Below, one piece after another: positions 47,889-58,546 of a stretch of 64,000 nucleotides of DNA; within the stretch, counting starts at the first letter, position 1; every line of letters begins with the position of its first letter. Source of the stretch: Pseudomonas abieticivorans (lineage in GTDB: Bacteria; Pseudomonadota; Gammaproteobacteria; Pseudomonadales; Pseudomonadaceae); NCBI RefSeq assembly GCF_023509015.1, contig NZ_CP094975.1, forward strand, positions 751,501 to 815,500, read 5' to 3'. The translations under genes and the position numbers were made by a program. The notes under the pieces are model-generated. The model worked only from the letters and a program-made list of their open reading frames with translations. It was not told the DNA's origin and did not search any database.

Positions 47889-50800
47889 TCAGGCATCAAC
47901 CATTGCCATCGCCTCCTCCACGTCTACCGCTACCAGGCGTGAACAACCAGGCTCGTGCATGGTCACCCCCATCAGCTGATCGGCCATTTCCATGGCGATC
48001 TTGTTGTGGGTGATGTAGATAAATTGAACCGTTTGGGACATTTCCTTCACCAGCCGTGCGTAGCGTCCAACGTTAGCGTCATCCAGTGGCGCGTCAACTT
48101 CGTCGAGCATGCAGAACGGCGCCGGATTCAGTTGAAAGATGGAAAAAACCAAGGCCAAGGCGGTCAGGGCTTTCTCTCCACCGGAGAGCAAATGAATGGT
48201 GCTGTTCTTCTTGCCAGGCGGTCGCGCCATGATCGTTACCCCTGTATCGAGTAAATCTTCGCCCGTCAGTTCCAAGTAGGCGCTGCCGCCACCGAAAACT
48301 TTTGGAAAAAGTGCCTGGATTCCGGCATTTATCTGATCAAAGGTGTCTTTGAAACGGTTTCGCGTTTCTTTGTCGATCTTGCGGATGACGTTTTCCAGCG
48401 TGTCCAGGGCCTCCACCAGGTCATCATTTTGCGCGTCCAGGTAACGCTTGCGCTCGGACTGCTGCTGATATTCGTCGATGGCGGCCAGGTTGATCGCACC
48501 CAGGCGCTGAATGCGCGCGTTGATGCGTTCCAATTCTTCCTCGGCTTCTTTCTCGTTGGCCAGGGCATCGAGGGTGGCAAGCACGCCGTGCAAGTCGTAG
48601 CCGTCTTCGTGCAATTGCTCCTGCAAGGCGGTGCGGCGCACGCTCAGGGCTTGCCACTCCATGCGGTGCTGCTCCAACTGGCCACGAATCAGCATCGATT
48701 GCTGCTCGGCCTGGGTGCGGCGCTTTTCCGCCTCGCGCAACTCGCTGTCGGCGTCTTCCAGCGCCGCCTTGGCCAGCCGCATTTCCTCGTCCACGGCCAT
48801 GCGCCGTTCCAGCAACTCTTCAAGCTTGAGGCGCAGCTCTTCCAGCGGCGCCTCGCCCTCTTCAAGGTTGAGCGACAACTGCTCGCGCTTCTCGCTCAGG
48901 CGCTCGGCCTGCATTTCCAGGCGCTCCAGCGCCTGGCGGGTGGAATCGTGCTGGGCGCGCAAGGAGCCCAGGCGCACGGCCAGTTGGTGGGCGTGGTCTT
49001 TATGCTGGCGGGCGTCCTGGCGCACTTGGTCCAGGCGCTCGCGCAAGCTGTCGCGCTGGGCCATGAGCAGCTCGCGCTGCTCGTTGTCGATGGCCATGGC
49101 GTCCAGGGCGTCCTGCAGTTGCAGGCGCGATTCGCCGAGCTCTTCGTGCTCCAGCGCGCGCTGCTCACCCAGTTCGGCCAGCTCTTCGTCCAGGCGCCGG
49201 CGGCGCAGGGTCAGTTGCTCGACCTTGGCCTTGCCCGCCGACAGCTGGGCCTTGAGCTCGCCCTGCTGGCGGGCCTCTTCCTGCAACTGGCGGCGCAGCT
49301 GTTCGCGGTGCTCTTCTTGCTGCTGTTGCTGCTCGCGCAGGTGCTGCAGTTGCTCCTCAAGGGTGGCCAGCGCGGCTTCGCGCTCATCACGCTCAAGGTT
49401 GAGGTTTTCCAGTTCCAGGGCGCGGGCCAGCACGCCGCTCTGCGCATCGCTGGCGCGGCTCACACGCAAAAAGTGCCGGCCCACCCAGTAGCCGTCCCGG
49501 CTGATCAGGCTTTCGCCGGCGGCCAGCAGGTGGCGGCCGGCCAGGGCGGCGTCCAGGGTTTCCACTGGCTTGACCTGCCCCAGCCACGGCGACATGTCCA
49601 CCGGGCTGTCGACCTTGTCCAGCAGGCTGCCGGCGATGCGCGTGCCGTCTGCCGAGGGGTTGAGCAGGCGCAGTTCGCCTTGCTCGAAGCCTTGCAGGTC
49701 AAGGCCATTGAAATCGTCCACCAGCACCGCTTGCAGGTCGGCGCCCAGCACGGTTTCTACCGCCAGTTCCCAGCCCGCTTCCACGCGCAAGCCTTCGGCC
49801 AGGCGCGGGCGTTGTTCCAGCTGCTGGTCACGCAGCCATTGGGCAGTGCCGGTGCCGGGGTCCAGCGCGGCTTGCTGCAAGGCCTCCAGGGACGCCAGCC
49901 GACCGTTGAGCCGCTGCAGTTCGCCCTGGGCCTGTTGCTGGCCGGTGGTGGCCTGTTGCAGGTGCTGGCGCACCTGCTCCAGGCCTTCGATCAGTTGTTC
50001 TTCGCCAAGCTGCAACTCTTCGATCAGCAGGTCGCTGCCGGCCAGTTGCTCGCTCAATTCCAGAATCGCCGCGTCTTCCGGGTCGGCGGCCAGCAGGGCG
50101 AGTTCTTCGGCCTGGCGGCGTTGGCGCTCGGCCAGGCGCTCCAGGCTGGTTTCCAGCTGCTGGATGCGCGACTGCTGCACTTCGGCCTGGCGCCGCGGCT
50201 CGGCGGAGCGCTGGTTAAAGGTGTCCCACTGCTCTTGCCAGCCGTGCATGGTGCTTTCGGATTCTTCCAGGGCGGCGGCGGCTTCTTCGGCGGCGGCGCT
50301 GGTCATTTCCTGCTCGGGCGCCAGCATTTGCAGCTCTTCGCCCAGGGTGGCCAGCAAGGTGCGGTCCAGCCCCAGGTGCGATTCGGTTTCCAGGCGCGAG
50401 CGCTCGGCTTCGGCCAGGTCTTCCTGCAACTGGCGCAAACGCTGCTGGCCGTGCTGGATGCTTTGCTCGTTGCGGGCGATGTCGCCACCCACCGAATAGA
50501 AGCGCCCCTGCACCAGGTTGAACCGCTCGGACAGGTCATGGTGGCCGTCACGCAGGCGCTCGATGCTGGCATCGGCGTTGCGCTGGTCGGCCACCAGGGC
50601 TTCGAAACTGACTTCCTGGTTGCCGATGACCGCTTCGCGCTGGGCCACCTGCTCATTCAGGGCCTGCCAGCGCAGGGCAGACAATTGCGCCTTGAGCTGG
50701 CGCTCCTCGCCTTTGTATTCCTGGTATTTCTCGGCAGCCTGGGCTTGGCGGTGCAGGCGTTCGAGCTGGCGCTCCAGCTCCTCGCGCAAGTCGGTCAGGC

Positions 50801-51377
50801 GCTCCAGGTTCTCGTGGGTGCGGCGGATGCGCGTCTCGGTCTCGCGGCGGCGCTCCTTGTACTTGGAGATGCCTGCCGCCTCTTCGATGAAATTGCGCAA
50901 ATCCTCGGGTTTGGCCTCGATCAACTTGCTGATCATGCCCTGCTCGATGATCGAGTAGCTGCGCGGGCCCAGGCCGGTGCCCAGGAAGATATCGGTGATG
51001 TCGCGCCGACGGCACTTGGTGCCGTTCAGGTAATAAGTGTTCTGGCTGTCGCGGGTCACCTTGCGGCGGATGGAAATTTCAGCGTAGGCGGCGTACTCGC
51101 CCACCAGCGTGCTGTCGGCGTTGTCGAACACCAGTTCGATGCTCGCCTGGCTCACCGGCTTGCGGCTGGTGGAGCCGTTGAAGATGACGTCGGTCATCGA
51201 CTCGCCGCGCAGGTTCTTGGCCGAGCTTTCGCCCATCACCCAGCGCACGGCGTCGATGATGTTGGACTTGCCGCAGCCATTGGGCCCCACCACTGCCGCC
51301 ATGTTGCTGGGGAAGTTCACCGTGGTGGGGTCGACGAAGGACTTGAACCCCGCCAGCTTAATGCACTTGAGCCGCAC
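47889..51377 (-). CDS. smc: Chromosome condensation/segregation ATPase SMC
   Basis: Forms the SMC-ScpAB condensin that organises the chromosome. The 1162 residues show the full layout: Walker A GPNGCGKS at 31-38, a first long coiled coil, a hinge near 510-640 (ALDPGTGTAQWLRDQQ to HLLAAGESLISRDGYW), a second coiled coil, the signature LLSGGEKALTALAL and Walker B CMLDEVDAPLDDANV near the C-terminus. The start is a GTG at 51377; the gntR stop is only one base away, so the two are coupled. Heavy Gln/Glu/Leu content reflects the coils. Confidence 0.97.
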   Translation of the reverse strand: MRLKCIKLAGFKSFVDPTTVNFPSNMAAVVGPNGCGKSNIIDAVRWVMGESSAKNLRGESMTDVIFNGSTSRKPVSQASIELVFDNADSTLVGEYAAYAEISIRRKVTRDSQNTYYLNGTKCRRRDITDIFLGTGLGPRSYSIIEQGMISKLIEAKPEDLRNFIEEAAGISKYKERRRETETRIRRTHENLERLTDLREELERQLERLHRQAQAAEKYQEYKGEERQLKAQLSALRWQALNEQVAQREAVIGNQEVSFEALVADQRNADASIERLRDGHHDLSERFNLVQGRFYSVGGDIARNEQSIQHGQQRLRQLQEDLAEAERSRLETESHLGLDRTLLATLGEELQMLAPEQEMTSAAAEEAAAALEESESTMHGWQEQWDTFNQRSAEPRRQAEVQQSRIQQLETSLERLAERQRRQAEELALLAADPEDAAILELSEQLAGSDLLIEELQLGEEQLIEGLEQVRQHLQQATTGQQQAQGELQRLNGRLASLEALQQAALDPGTGTAQWLRDQQLEQRPRLAEGLRVEAGWELAVETVLGADLQAVLVDDFNGLDLQGFEQGELRLLNPSADGTRIAGSLLDKVDSPVDMSPWLGQVKPVETLDAALAGRHLLAAGESLISRDGYWVGRHFLRVSRASDAQSGVLARALELENLNLERDEREAALATLEEQLQHLREQQQQQEEHREQLRRQLQEEARQQGELKAQLSAGKAKVEQLTLRRRRLDEELAELGEQRALEHEELGESRLQLQDALDAMAIDNEQRELLMAQRDSLRERLDQVRQDARQHKDHAHQLAVRLGSLRAQHDSTRQALERLEMQAERLSEKREQLSLNLEEGEAPLEELRLKLEELLERRMAVDEEMRLAKAALEDADSELREAEKRRTQAEQQSMLIRGQLEQHRMEWQALSVRRTALQEQLHEDGYDLHGVLATLDALANEKEAEEELERINARIQRLGAINLAAIDEYQQQSERKRYLDAQNDDLVEALDTLENVIRKIDKETRNRFKDTFDQINAGIQALFPKVFGGGSAYLELTGEDLLDTGVTIMARPPGKKNSTIHLLSGGEKALTALALVFSIFQLNPAPFCMLDEVDAPLDDANVGRYARLVKEMSQTVQFIYITHNKIAMEMADQLMGVTMHEPGCSRLVAVDVEEAMAMVDA

Positions 51378-51378
51378 G

Positions 51379-52038
51379 TCAGCGCGCCTTCAGGGCCGCG
51401 ACGACCAGCTCGCAGCTGCGCTGGCAGTACGCAGTCAGTACCAGGCGCACTTGCGCCAGGTCGCGCGCAACCACCGCCGCCAGCAGCTCGTCGAAGTGCG
51501 CCAGGTATTCGTCCATCGACGCCTTGCGCAGCTCCAGCGCCAGGTAGTAGTTGCGGCTCATGGCCGGCTGCAGGTTTTCCACGGTTTCCTGCAGGTACGG
51601 GTTATGGGCGAACGGGAACGCGGCGCGCATCACGTTGAAGCTGTCGTCGACGAAGGCGTTGATGTCCTGGCGCTGCAGGCTGACCTTGAGGCGTTGCTGG
51701 ATGACCAGGAACGGGGCCAGGTCTGCCTGGACCTTCCAGCGTTCGGCCACGGCGTTGCCCAGCAATATGTACATCTCGCTCATCAGGGTGCACAGGCTTT
51801 GCACGTTGTGCTCGTCGAGCACGGTCACCTGGGCACCACGGCGCGGCAGGATGACGATCAGGTGCCGACGTTCAAGGATCAGCAAGGCCTCGCGCACCGA
51901 ACCTCGGCTGACGTTCAGGGACTGGGTGACCTTCAGTTCCTGAATGCGCTCACCGGGTTTGAGCTCGCCGCGGATGATGCGGTCGGCGAGGTAATGGGCA
52001 ATTTGCTCGGAGAGGCTGTCCGGCGCCTTGAACGTCAT
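51379..52038 (-). CDS. GntR-family transcriptional regulator (FCD type), next to xdhA
   Basis: A 219-residue regulator with an N-terminal winged helix (LADRIIRGELKPGERIQELK, LNVSRGSVREALLILERRHL) and a C-terminal all-helical FCD ligand domain. The ATG at 52038 has AAGGACA upstream; the longer frame to 52320 crosses the promoter of xdhA and is rejected. It is divergent from the xanthine dehydrogenase genes, whose promoter carries a 16-bp palindrome, so it is a good candidate for their control, but it is also coupled to smc. Confidence 0.9.
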   Translation of the reverse strand: MTFKAPDSLSEQIAHYLADRIIRGELKPGERIQELKVTQSLNVSRGSVREALLILERRHLIVILPRRGAQVTVLDEHNVQSLCTLMSEMYILLGNAVAERWKVQADLAPFLVIQQRLKVSLQRQDINAFVDDSFNVMRAAFPFAHNPYLQETVENLQPAMSRNYYLALELRKASMDEYLAHFDELLAAVVARDLAQVRLVLTAYCQRSCELVVAALKAR

Positions 52039-52183
52039 GGTTGTCCTTCGAAATCTTGGGGCTATGCAAGCGGCGCAGTGTAGCGCAATTGCCCCCGCGC
52101 CGCGCAGAGGGGCACATGGCGTTTTGGCATGAAATAAGCAAATAAATCCGCAGGTTGCATTTCTGGAGGCCCGTGGCGGCCCT

Positions 52184-52206
52184 TTAGCGGATAAATCCGC
52201 TCCTAC
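52184..52206. repeat. Single REP arm
   Basis: A right arm TAGCGGATAAATCCGCTCCTAC stands alone in the gntR-xdhA gap; no clear partner arm. Confidence 0.7.
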
Positions 52207-52247
52207 AAAGGGCGTCACGCGCACCAGAATAACGCACGTTCTTTTTC

Positions 52248-52263
52248 CTGACTTTAAAGTCAG
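52248..52263. promoter_or_regulatory. 16-bp perfect palindrome upstream of xdhA: likely operator
   Basis: CTGACTTTAAAGTCAG is a perfect palindrome ending seven bases before the -35 of the xdhA promoter; a half-site AGTCAG recurs inside the promoter spacer (52281-52286). It may be bound by the divergent GntR protein. Confidence 0.6.
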
Positions 52264-52270
52264 AAATCGG

Positions 52271-52299
52271 TTGACCGAAAAGTCAGACCTGTCTAAATT
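52271..52299 (+). promoter_or_regulatory. xdhA promoter
   Basis: TTGACC (52271-52276) and TAAATT (52294-52299) with an ideal 17-base spacer, about 45 bases before the xdhA GTG. Confidence 0.7.
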
Positions 52300-52344
52300 C
52301 AGAGCACTGTCGGTTAACAATAATAAATGTCAGCGAGGCCTTCC

Positions 52345-53797
<1,453 letters not shown>

Positions 53798-53805
<8 letters not shown>

Positions 53806-56207
53806 CCATCACAAAGTCGAGAGAACCCAGGCCCAATTGGCCGAGCTGTTCAGCCAGGGCCTGACCACCGGCGTAGGCCGCAGCGTCAAGCACGACAGCG
53901 CCGACAAGCATGTGTCGGGTGAGGCGCAGTACATCGATGACCGGCTGGAATTCCCCAACCAGTTGCACGTGTATGCGCGCATGTCCGACCGCGCCCACGC
54001 GCGCATCGTCAAGGTCGACGTGTCGCCCTGCTACGCCTTTCCCGGCGTGCGCATTGCCATCACCCACGAAGACATTCCGGGCCTCAAAGACATCGGCCCG
54101 TTGATGCCGGGTGACCCGCTGCTGGCCATCGACCTGGTCGAGTTCGTCGGCCAACCGGTGATCGCCGTCGCCGCCCGCGACCATGAAACCGCGCGCATGG
54201 CCGCCATGGCCGCGATCATCGAATACGAAGACCTGGTGCCGGTGCTCGACGTGGTCGAGGCTTACCGCAACCAGCATTTCGTGCTCGACAGCCACACCCA
54301 CAAACGCGGCGACTCCAATGCCGCGCTGGCAACTGCGCCGCACCGCATCCAGGGCACCTTGCACATCGGTGGCCAGGAGCACTTCTACCTGGAAACCCAG
54401 ATCTCCTCGGTAATGCCTACCGAAGACGGCGGCATGATCGTGTACTGCTCCACCCAAAACCCCACCGAAGTGCAGAAGCTGGTGGCCGAGGTGCTGGACG
54501 TATCGATGAACAAGATCGTGGTCGACATGCGCCGCATGGGTGGCGGCTTTGGCGGCAAGGAAACCCAGGCCGCCAGCCCCGCTTGCCTGTGCGCGGTGGT
54601 GGCGCGCCTCACCGGCCAGCCGACCAAGATGCGCCTGCCACGGGTGGAGGACATGTCCATGACCGGCAAGCGCCACCCGTTCTACGTCGAATATGACGCA
54701 GGCTTCGACGACAACGGACGGCTACACGGCATCAACATGGAACTGGCCGGCAACTGCGGCTACTCGCCCGACCTGTCGGCGTCCATCGTCGACCGGGCGA
54801 TGTTCCACGCCGACAACTCCTACTACCTGGGCGAGGCCACCATCAACGGCCACCGCTGCAAGACCAACACCGCCTCCAACACCGCCTACCGCGGCTTCGG
54901 CGGCCCGCAAGGCATGGTCGCCATCGAAGAAGTGATGGACGCCATCGCCCGGCACCTGGTGCTCGACCCGCTGGCTGTGCGCAAGGCCAACTACTACGGC
55001 AAGACCGAGCGCAACGTCACCCACTACTACCAGACCGTCGAGCACAACATGCTCGAAGAGATGACCGCCGAGCTTGAGGCCAGCAGCGAATACGCCGAGC
55101 GCCGCGAATCGATCCGCCGCTTCAATGCCCACAGCCCGGTGCTGAAAAAAGGCCTGGCGCTGACGCCGGTGAAGTTCGGCATTTCCTTTACCGCCAGCTT
55201 CCTCAACCAGGCCGGCGCCCTGATTCACATCTACACCGACGGCAGCATCCACCTCAACCACGGCGGCACCGAGATGGGCCAGGGCCTGAACACCAAAGTT
55301 GCCCAAGTTGTAGCCGAAGTGTTCCAGGTGGACATCGACCGCGTGCAAATCACCGCGACCAACACCGACAAGGTGCCCAACACCTCGCCGACCGCCGCCT
55401 CCAGCGGTGCCGACCTGAACGGCAAGGCGGCGCAAAACGCCGCCGAGATCATCAAGCAACGCCTGGTGGAGTTTGCCGCGCGCAAGTACCAGGTCACCGA
55501 AGAGGACGTCGAATTTCGCAACGGCCACGTGCGCATTCGCGAGCTGATTTTGCCGTTCCCCGACCTGATCGTGCAGGCGTGGATGGGCCAGGTGTCGCTG
55601 TCCAGCACCGGCTACTACAAAACCCCGAAGATCTACTACGACCGCAGCCAGGCCCGTGGTCGGCCGTTCTACTACTTCGCCTTTGGCGCGGCCTGCGCCG
55701 AGGTGATCGTCGACACCCTGACCGGCGAGTACAAGATGCTGCGCACCGACATCCTGCACGACGTGGGCGCCTCGCTGAACCCGGCCATCGACATCGGCCA
55801 GGTAGAAGGCGGCTATATCCAGGGCATGGGCTGGCTGACCACCGAGGAGTTGGTGTGGAACGCCAAGGGCAAGCTGGTGACCAATGGCCCGGCCAGCTAC
55901 AAGATCCCGGCCGTGGCCGACATGCCCATGGACCTGCCGGGTGAAACTGGTGGAGAACCGCAAGAACCCCGAGGACACGGTGTTCCATTCCAAGGCCGTG
56001 GGCGAGCCGCCGTTCATGCTGGGTATCGCCGCATGGTGCGCGATCAAGGATGCGGTGGCGAGCATTGCCGACTACCGGGTGCAGCCGCAGGTCGATGCCC
56101 CGGCCACCCCTGAGCGGGTGCTGTGGGGGTGCGAGCAGATGCGCAAGGCCGCTACCCTCACCCCAGCTCTCTCCCAAGGGGAGAGGGAGCTTGTGGGTGG
56201 CGTCTAA
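53798..56207 (+). pseudogene. xdhB: Xanthine dehydrogenase, molybdenum subunit, frameshifted near the 3' end
   Basis: Catalytic molybdopterin subunit. The first 713 codons are intact and contain the family motifs (RMGGGFGGKETQ, NTAYRGFGGPQGM, GGTEMGQGLNTKV). At about 55937 there is one C too many (GACCTGcCGGGTG): the original frame ends at 56113 with foreign residues, while the next frame restores the expected end KLVENRKNPEDTVFHSKAVG, EPPFMLGIAAWCAIKDAV including the active-site Glu region (VGEPP). The uninterrupted protein would be about 802 residues and stop at 56207. As written, the enzyme lacks the essential GEPP glutamate and should be inactive; a base-call error is equally possible. 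xdhC and guaD follow intact. Confidence 0.88.
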
Positions 56208-56266
56208 ACTTTTCGAGTACACCCTCACCCTACCCCCTCTCCCCCAGGAGAGGGCTGGGGTGAGGG
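56154..56266. repeat. Inverted repeat of the CCCTCACCCCAG family
   Basis: CCCTCACCCCAGCTCTCTCC (from 56155) and its near complement GGAGAGGGCTGGGGTGAGGG (56247-56266), with internal GGGGAGAGGG and CCCCTCTCCCCC blocks. Such GC-rich inverted repeats are common between Pseudomonas genes. Its left half supplies the last ~19 codons of the restored xdhB frame. Confidence 0.75.
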
Positions 56267-56287
56267 CCAGCGTCACCGGAGGCCCAA

Positions 56288-57124
56288 ATGAATAACTGGA
56301 TCAGCGCCCTCGCCGACCTGCAGGCACAAGGCGAACCCTGTGTACTGGTGACCATCATCGAGGAAAAGGGCAGCACGCCGCGCAACGCCGGCTCCAAAAT
56401 GGTGGTCAGCGCCACGCACCTGTACGACACCATCGGCGGTGGCCACCTGGAATACAAGGCCATGCACATCGCCCGCCAGATGCTCGAAAGCGGCAAACAG
56501 GATACCCACCTTGAGCGCTTCAGCCTGGGCGCCAGCCTGGGCCAGTGCTGCGGCGGGGTGACCGTGTTGCTGTTTGAACCCATGGGCCAGGTGCAGGCGC
56601 AGATCGCCGTGTTCGGCGCCGGCCACGTCGGCCGTGCGCTGGTGCCGCTGCTGGCCAGTTTGCCGTGCCGGGTGCGCTGGATCGACTCGCGCGAGCAGGA
56701 GTTTCCCGAACACATCCCCCACGGCGTGCGTAAAATCGTCAACGAAGAACCGCTGGATGAAGTCGATGAGTTGCCCAAAGGCAGCTACTGCATCGTCATG
56801 ACCCACAACCACGCCCTGGACCTCGAACTGACCGCCGCTATCCTCAAGCGCAACGATTTCACCTGGTTCGGCCTGATCGGCTCGAAAACCAAGCGGGTCA
56901 AGTTCGAGCACCGCTTGCGCGATCGCGGTTTTGACCCGGCCATCGTGCAGCGCATGCGCTGCCCCATGGGCCTGGCCGAGGTCAAAGGCAAACTGCCGAT
57001 AGAAATCGCCGTGTCGGTTGCCGCCGAAATCATCGCCACCTACAACGTCAACTTCGGCCAGGGCACTGCCAGCGCCGAACCGATCGCCCAACTGCTGCCG
57101 CCCTCGCGACGCAGCCAAGCCTGA
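56288..57124 (+). CDS. xdhC: XdhC, molybdenum cofactor insertion/maturation factor for xanthine dehydrogenase
   Basis: Binds molybdenum cofactor, supports its sulfuration and hands it to XdhB. The 278 residues show the XdhC/CoxI N-terminal domain (TIIEEKGSTPRNAGSKMVV, GGGHLEYKA, LGQCCGGVTVL) and a C-terminal Rossmann-like domain (IAVFGAGHVGRALVPLL). ATG at 56288 is preceded by CCGGAGG. It keeps its place after xdhB despite the frameshift there. Confidence 0.95.
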   Translation: MNNWISALADLQAQGEPCVLVTIIEEKGSTPRNAGSKMVVSATHLYDTIGGGHLEYKAMHIARQMLESGKQDTHLERFSLGASLGQCCGGVTVLLFEPMGQVQAQIAVFGAGHVGRALVPLLASLPCRVRWIDSREQEFPEHIPHGVRKIVNEEPLDEVDELPKGSYCIVMTHNHALDLELTAAILKRNDFTWFGLIGSKTKRVKFEHRLRDRGFDPAIVQRMRCPMGLAEVKGKLPIEIAVSVAAEIIATYNVNFGQGTASAEPIAQLLPPSRRSQA

Positions 57125-57138
57125 GAAACGAGACTTTT

Positions 57139-58446
57139 ATGAGCCTGACCCGCAAAGCCTACCGCGCCGCCATCCTGCACAGCCTGGGTGACCCCGCCGA
57201 AGTCGGCGTTGAAAACTCCTACCAATACTTCGCCGACGGCTTGTTGGTGGTGGATAACGGCAAGATCAGCGCCGTGGGCCCGGCCGAGCAGTTGCTGCCC
57301 ACCCTGCCGGCTGATATCGACGTCAGCCATTACCCGGATGCGCTGATCACCCCCGGCTTTATCGACACCCACATCCACCTGCCACAAACCGGCATGGTCG
57401 GCTCCTACGGCGAGCAATTGCTGGACTGGCTGAACACCTACACCTTCCCTTGCGAGCGCCAGTTCGCCGACAAGGCCCACGCCGACGAGGTGTCGGGCAT
57501 CTTCATCAAGGAACTGCTGCGCAACGGCACCACCACCGCGCTGGTATTTGGCAGCGTGCACCCGGAGTCAGTGAACGCATTTTTTGAAGCGGCGCAAAAG
57601 CTTGACCTGCGCATGATCGCCGGCAAGGTGATGATGGACCGCAACGCCCCGGACTACCTGACCGACACCGCTCAAACCAGCTACAGCCAAAGCAAGGCGC
57701 TGATCGAACGCTGGCACGGCAAGGGCCGCCTGCACTACGCGGTGACGCCACGCTTCGCCCCCACCAGCACGCCGGAGCAACTGGCGCTGGCCGGGCAACT
57801 GCTGGGTGAATACCCGGACCTGTACATGCAAACCCACATCAGCGAGAACCTCAAGGAGGTGGAGTGGGTGAAGGCGCTGTTCCCCGAGCGCAAGGGCTAC
57901 CTGGACGTGTACGACCACTTCAAGCTGCTGGGCGAGCGTTCGGTGTTTGCCCACGGCGTGCACCTGTGCGACGACGAATGCGCGCGCCTGGCCGAAACCG
58001 GCTCGGCCATCGCCTTCTGCCCCACCTCGAACTTCTTCCTGGGCAGCGGCCTGTTCAACCTGCCGATGGCCGAGAAGCACAAGGTCAACGTGGGCTTGGG
58101 CACGGACATCGGCGGCGGCACCAGTTTCTCACTGCTGCAAACCCTGAACGAAGCCTACAAGGTGATGCAGCTGCAGGGCGCGCGCCTGAGCCCGTTCAAG
58201 TCGCTGTACCTGGCCACCCTGGGCGGCGCCCGGGCCCTGCGCCTGGAAGACAAGGTGGGCACGCTGCAACCGGGCAGTGACGCAGACTTCCTGGTGCTCG
58301 ATTACAACGCCACGCCACTGCTGTCGTACCGCATCAAGCAGTCACGCAGCATTGAGGAGACATTGTTCGTGTTGACCACGCTGGGGGATGACCGCACCGT
58401 GCAGCAGACCTATGCCGCCGGCCAACGGGTGCACGAGCGCGATTGA
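57139..58446 (+). CDS. guaD: Guanine deaminase
   Basis: Hydrolyses guanine to xanthine and ammonia. The 435 residues form an amidohydrolase with metal ligands His78 and His80 (DTHIHLPQ), further His in QTHISEN and FAHGVHL, and the C-terminal Asp in GTDIGGG. It begins 14 bases after xdhC, so it is in the xdh operon. Together with XdhABC it converts guanine to urate. Confidence 0.95.
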   Translation: MSLTRKAYRAAILHSLGDPAEVGVENSYQYFADGLLVVDNGKISAVGPAEQLLPTLPADIDVSHYPDALITPGFIDTHIHLPQTGMVGSYGEQLLDWLNTYTFPCERQFADKAHADEVSGIFIKELLRNGTTTALVFGSVHPESVNAFFEAAQKLDLRMIAGKVMMDRNAPDYLTDTAQTSYSQSKALIERWHGKGRLHYAVTPRFAPTSTPEQLALAGQLLGEYPDLYMQTHISENLKEVEWVKALFPERKGYLDVYDHFKLLGERSVFAHGVHLCDDECARLAETGSAIAFCPTSNFFLGSGLFNLPMAEKHKVNVGLGTDIGGGTSFSLLQTLNEAYKVMQLQGARLSPFKSLYLATLGGARALRLEDKVGTLQPGSDADFLVLDYNATPLLSYRIKQSRSIEETLFVLTTLGDDRTVQQTYAAGQRVHERD

Positions 58447-58456
58447 CGGTCGCCCT

Positions 58457-58542
58457 GCAGGAGCGGATTCATCCGCGAAAAGGCCGCTGCGGTTTGTCTG
58501 GAAGATCACCGGCGCTTTCTTCGCGGACAAATGCGCTCCTAC
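58457..58542. repeat. REPIN between convergent guaD and gntR
   Basis: Left arm GCAGGAGCGGATTCATCCGCG and a diverged right arm TCGCGGACAAATGCGCTCC then TAC, 86 bp in all, with a third distinct core. It is close to the ends of both genes. Confidence 0.85.
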
Positions 58543-58546
58543 AGGT

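Noticed and set aside
48429..51638. Long plus-strand open frame opposite smc
   Set aside because: Shadow of the smc coiled-coil codons; no ribosome site or known domain.
52039..52320. N-terminal extension of the gntR gene by 94 codons
   Set aside because: It crosses a REP arm and the xdhA promoter, and the ATG at 52038 has a good ribosome site and family-like start.
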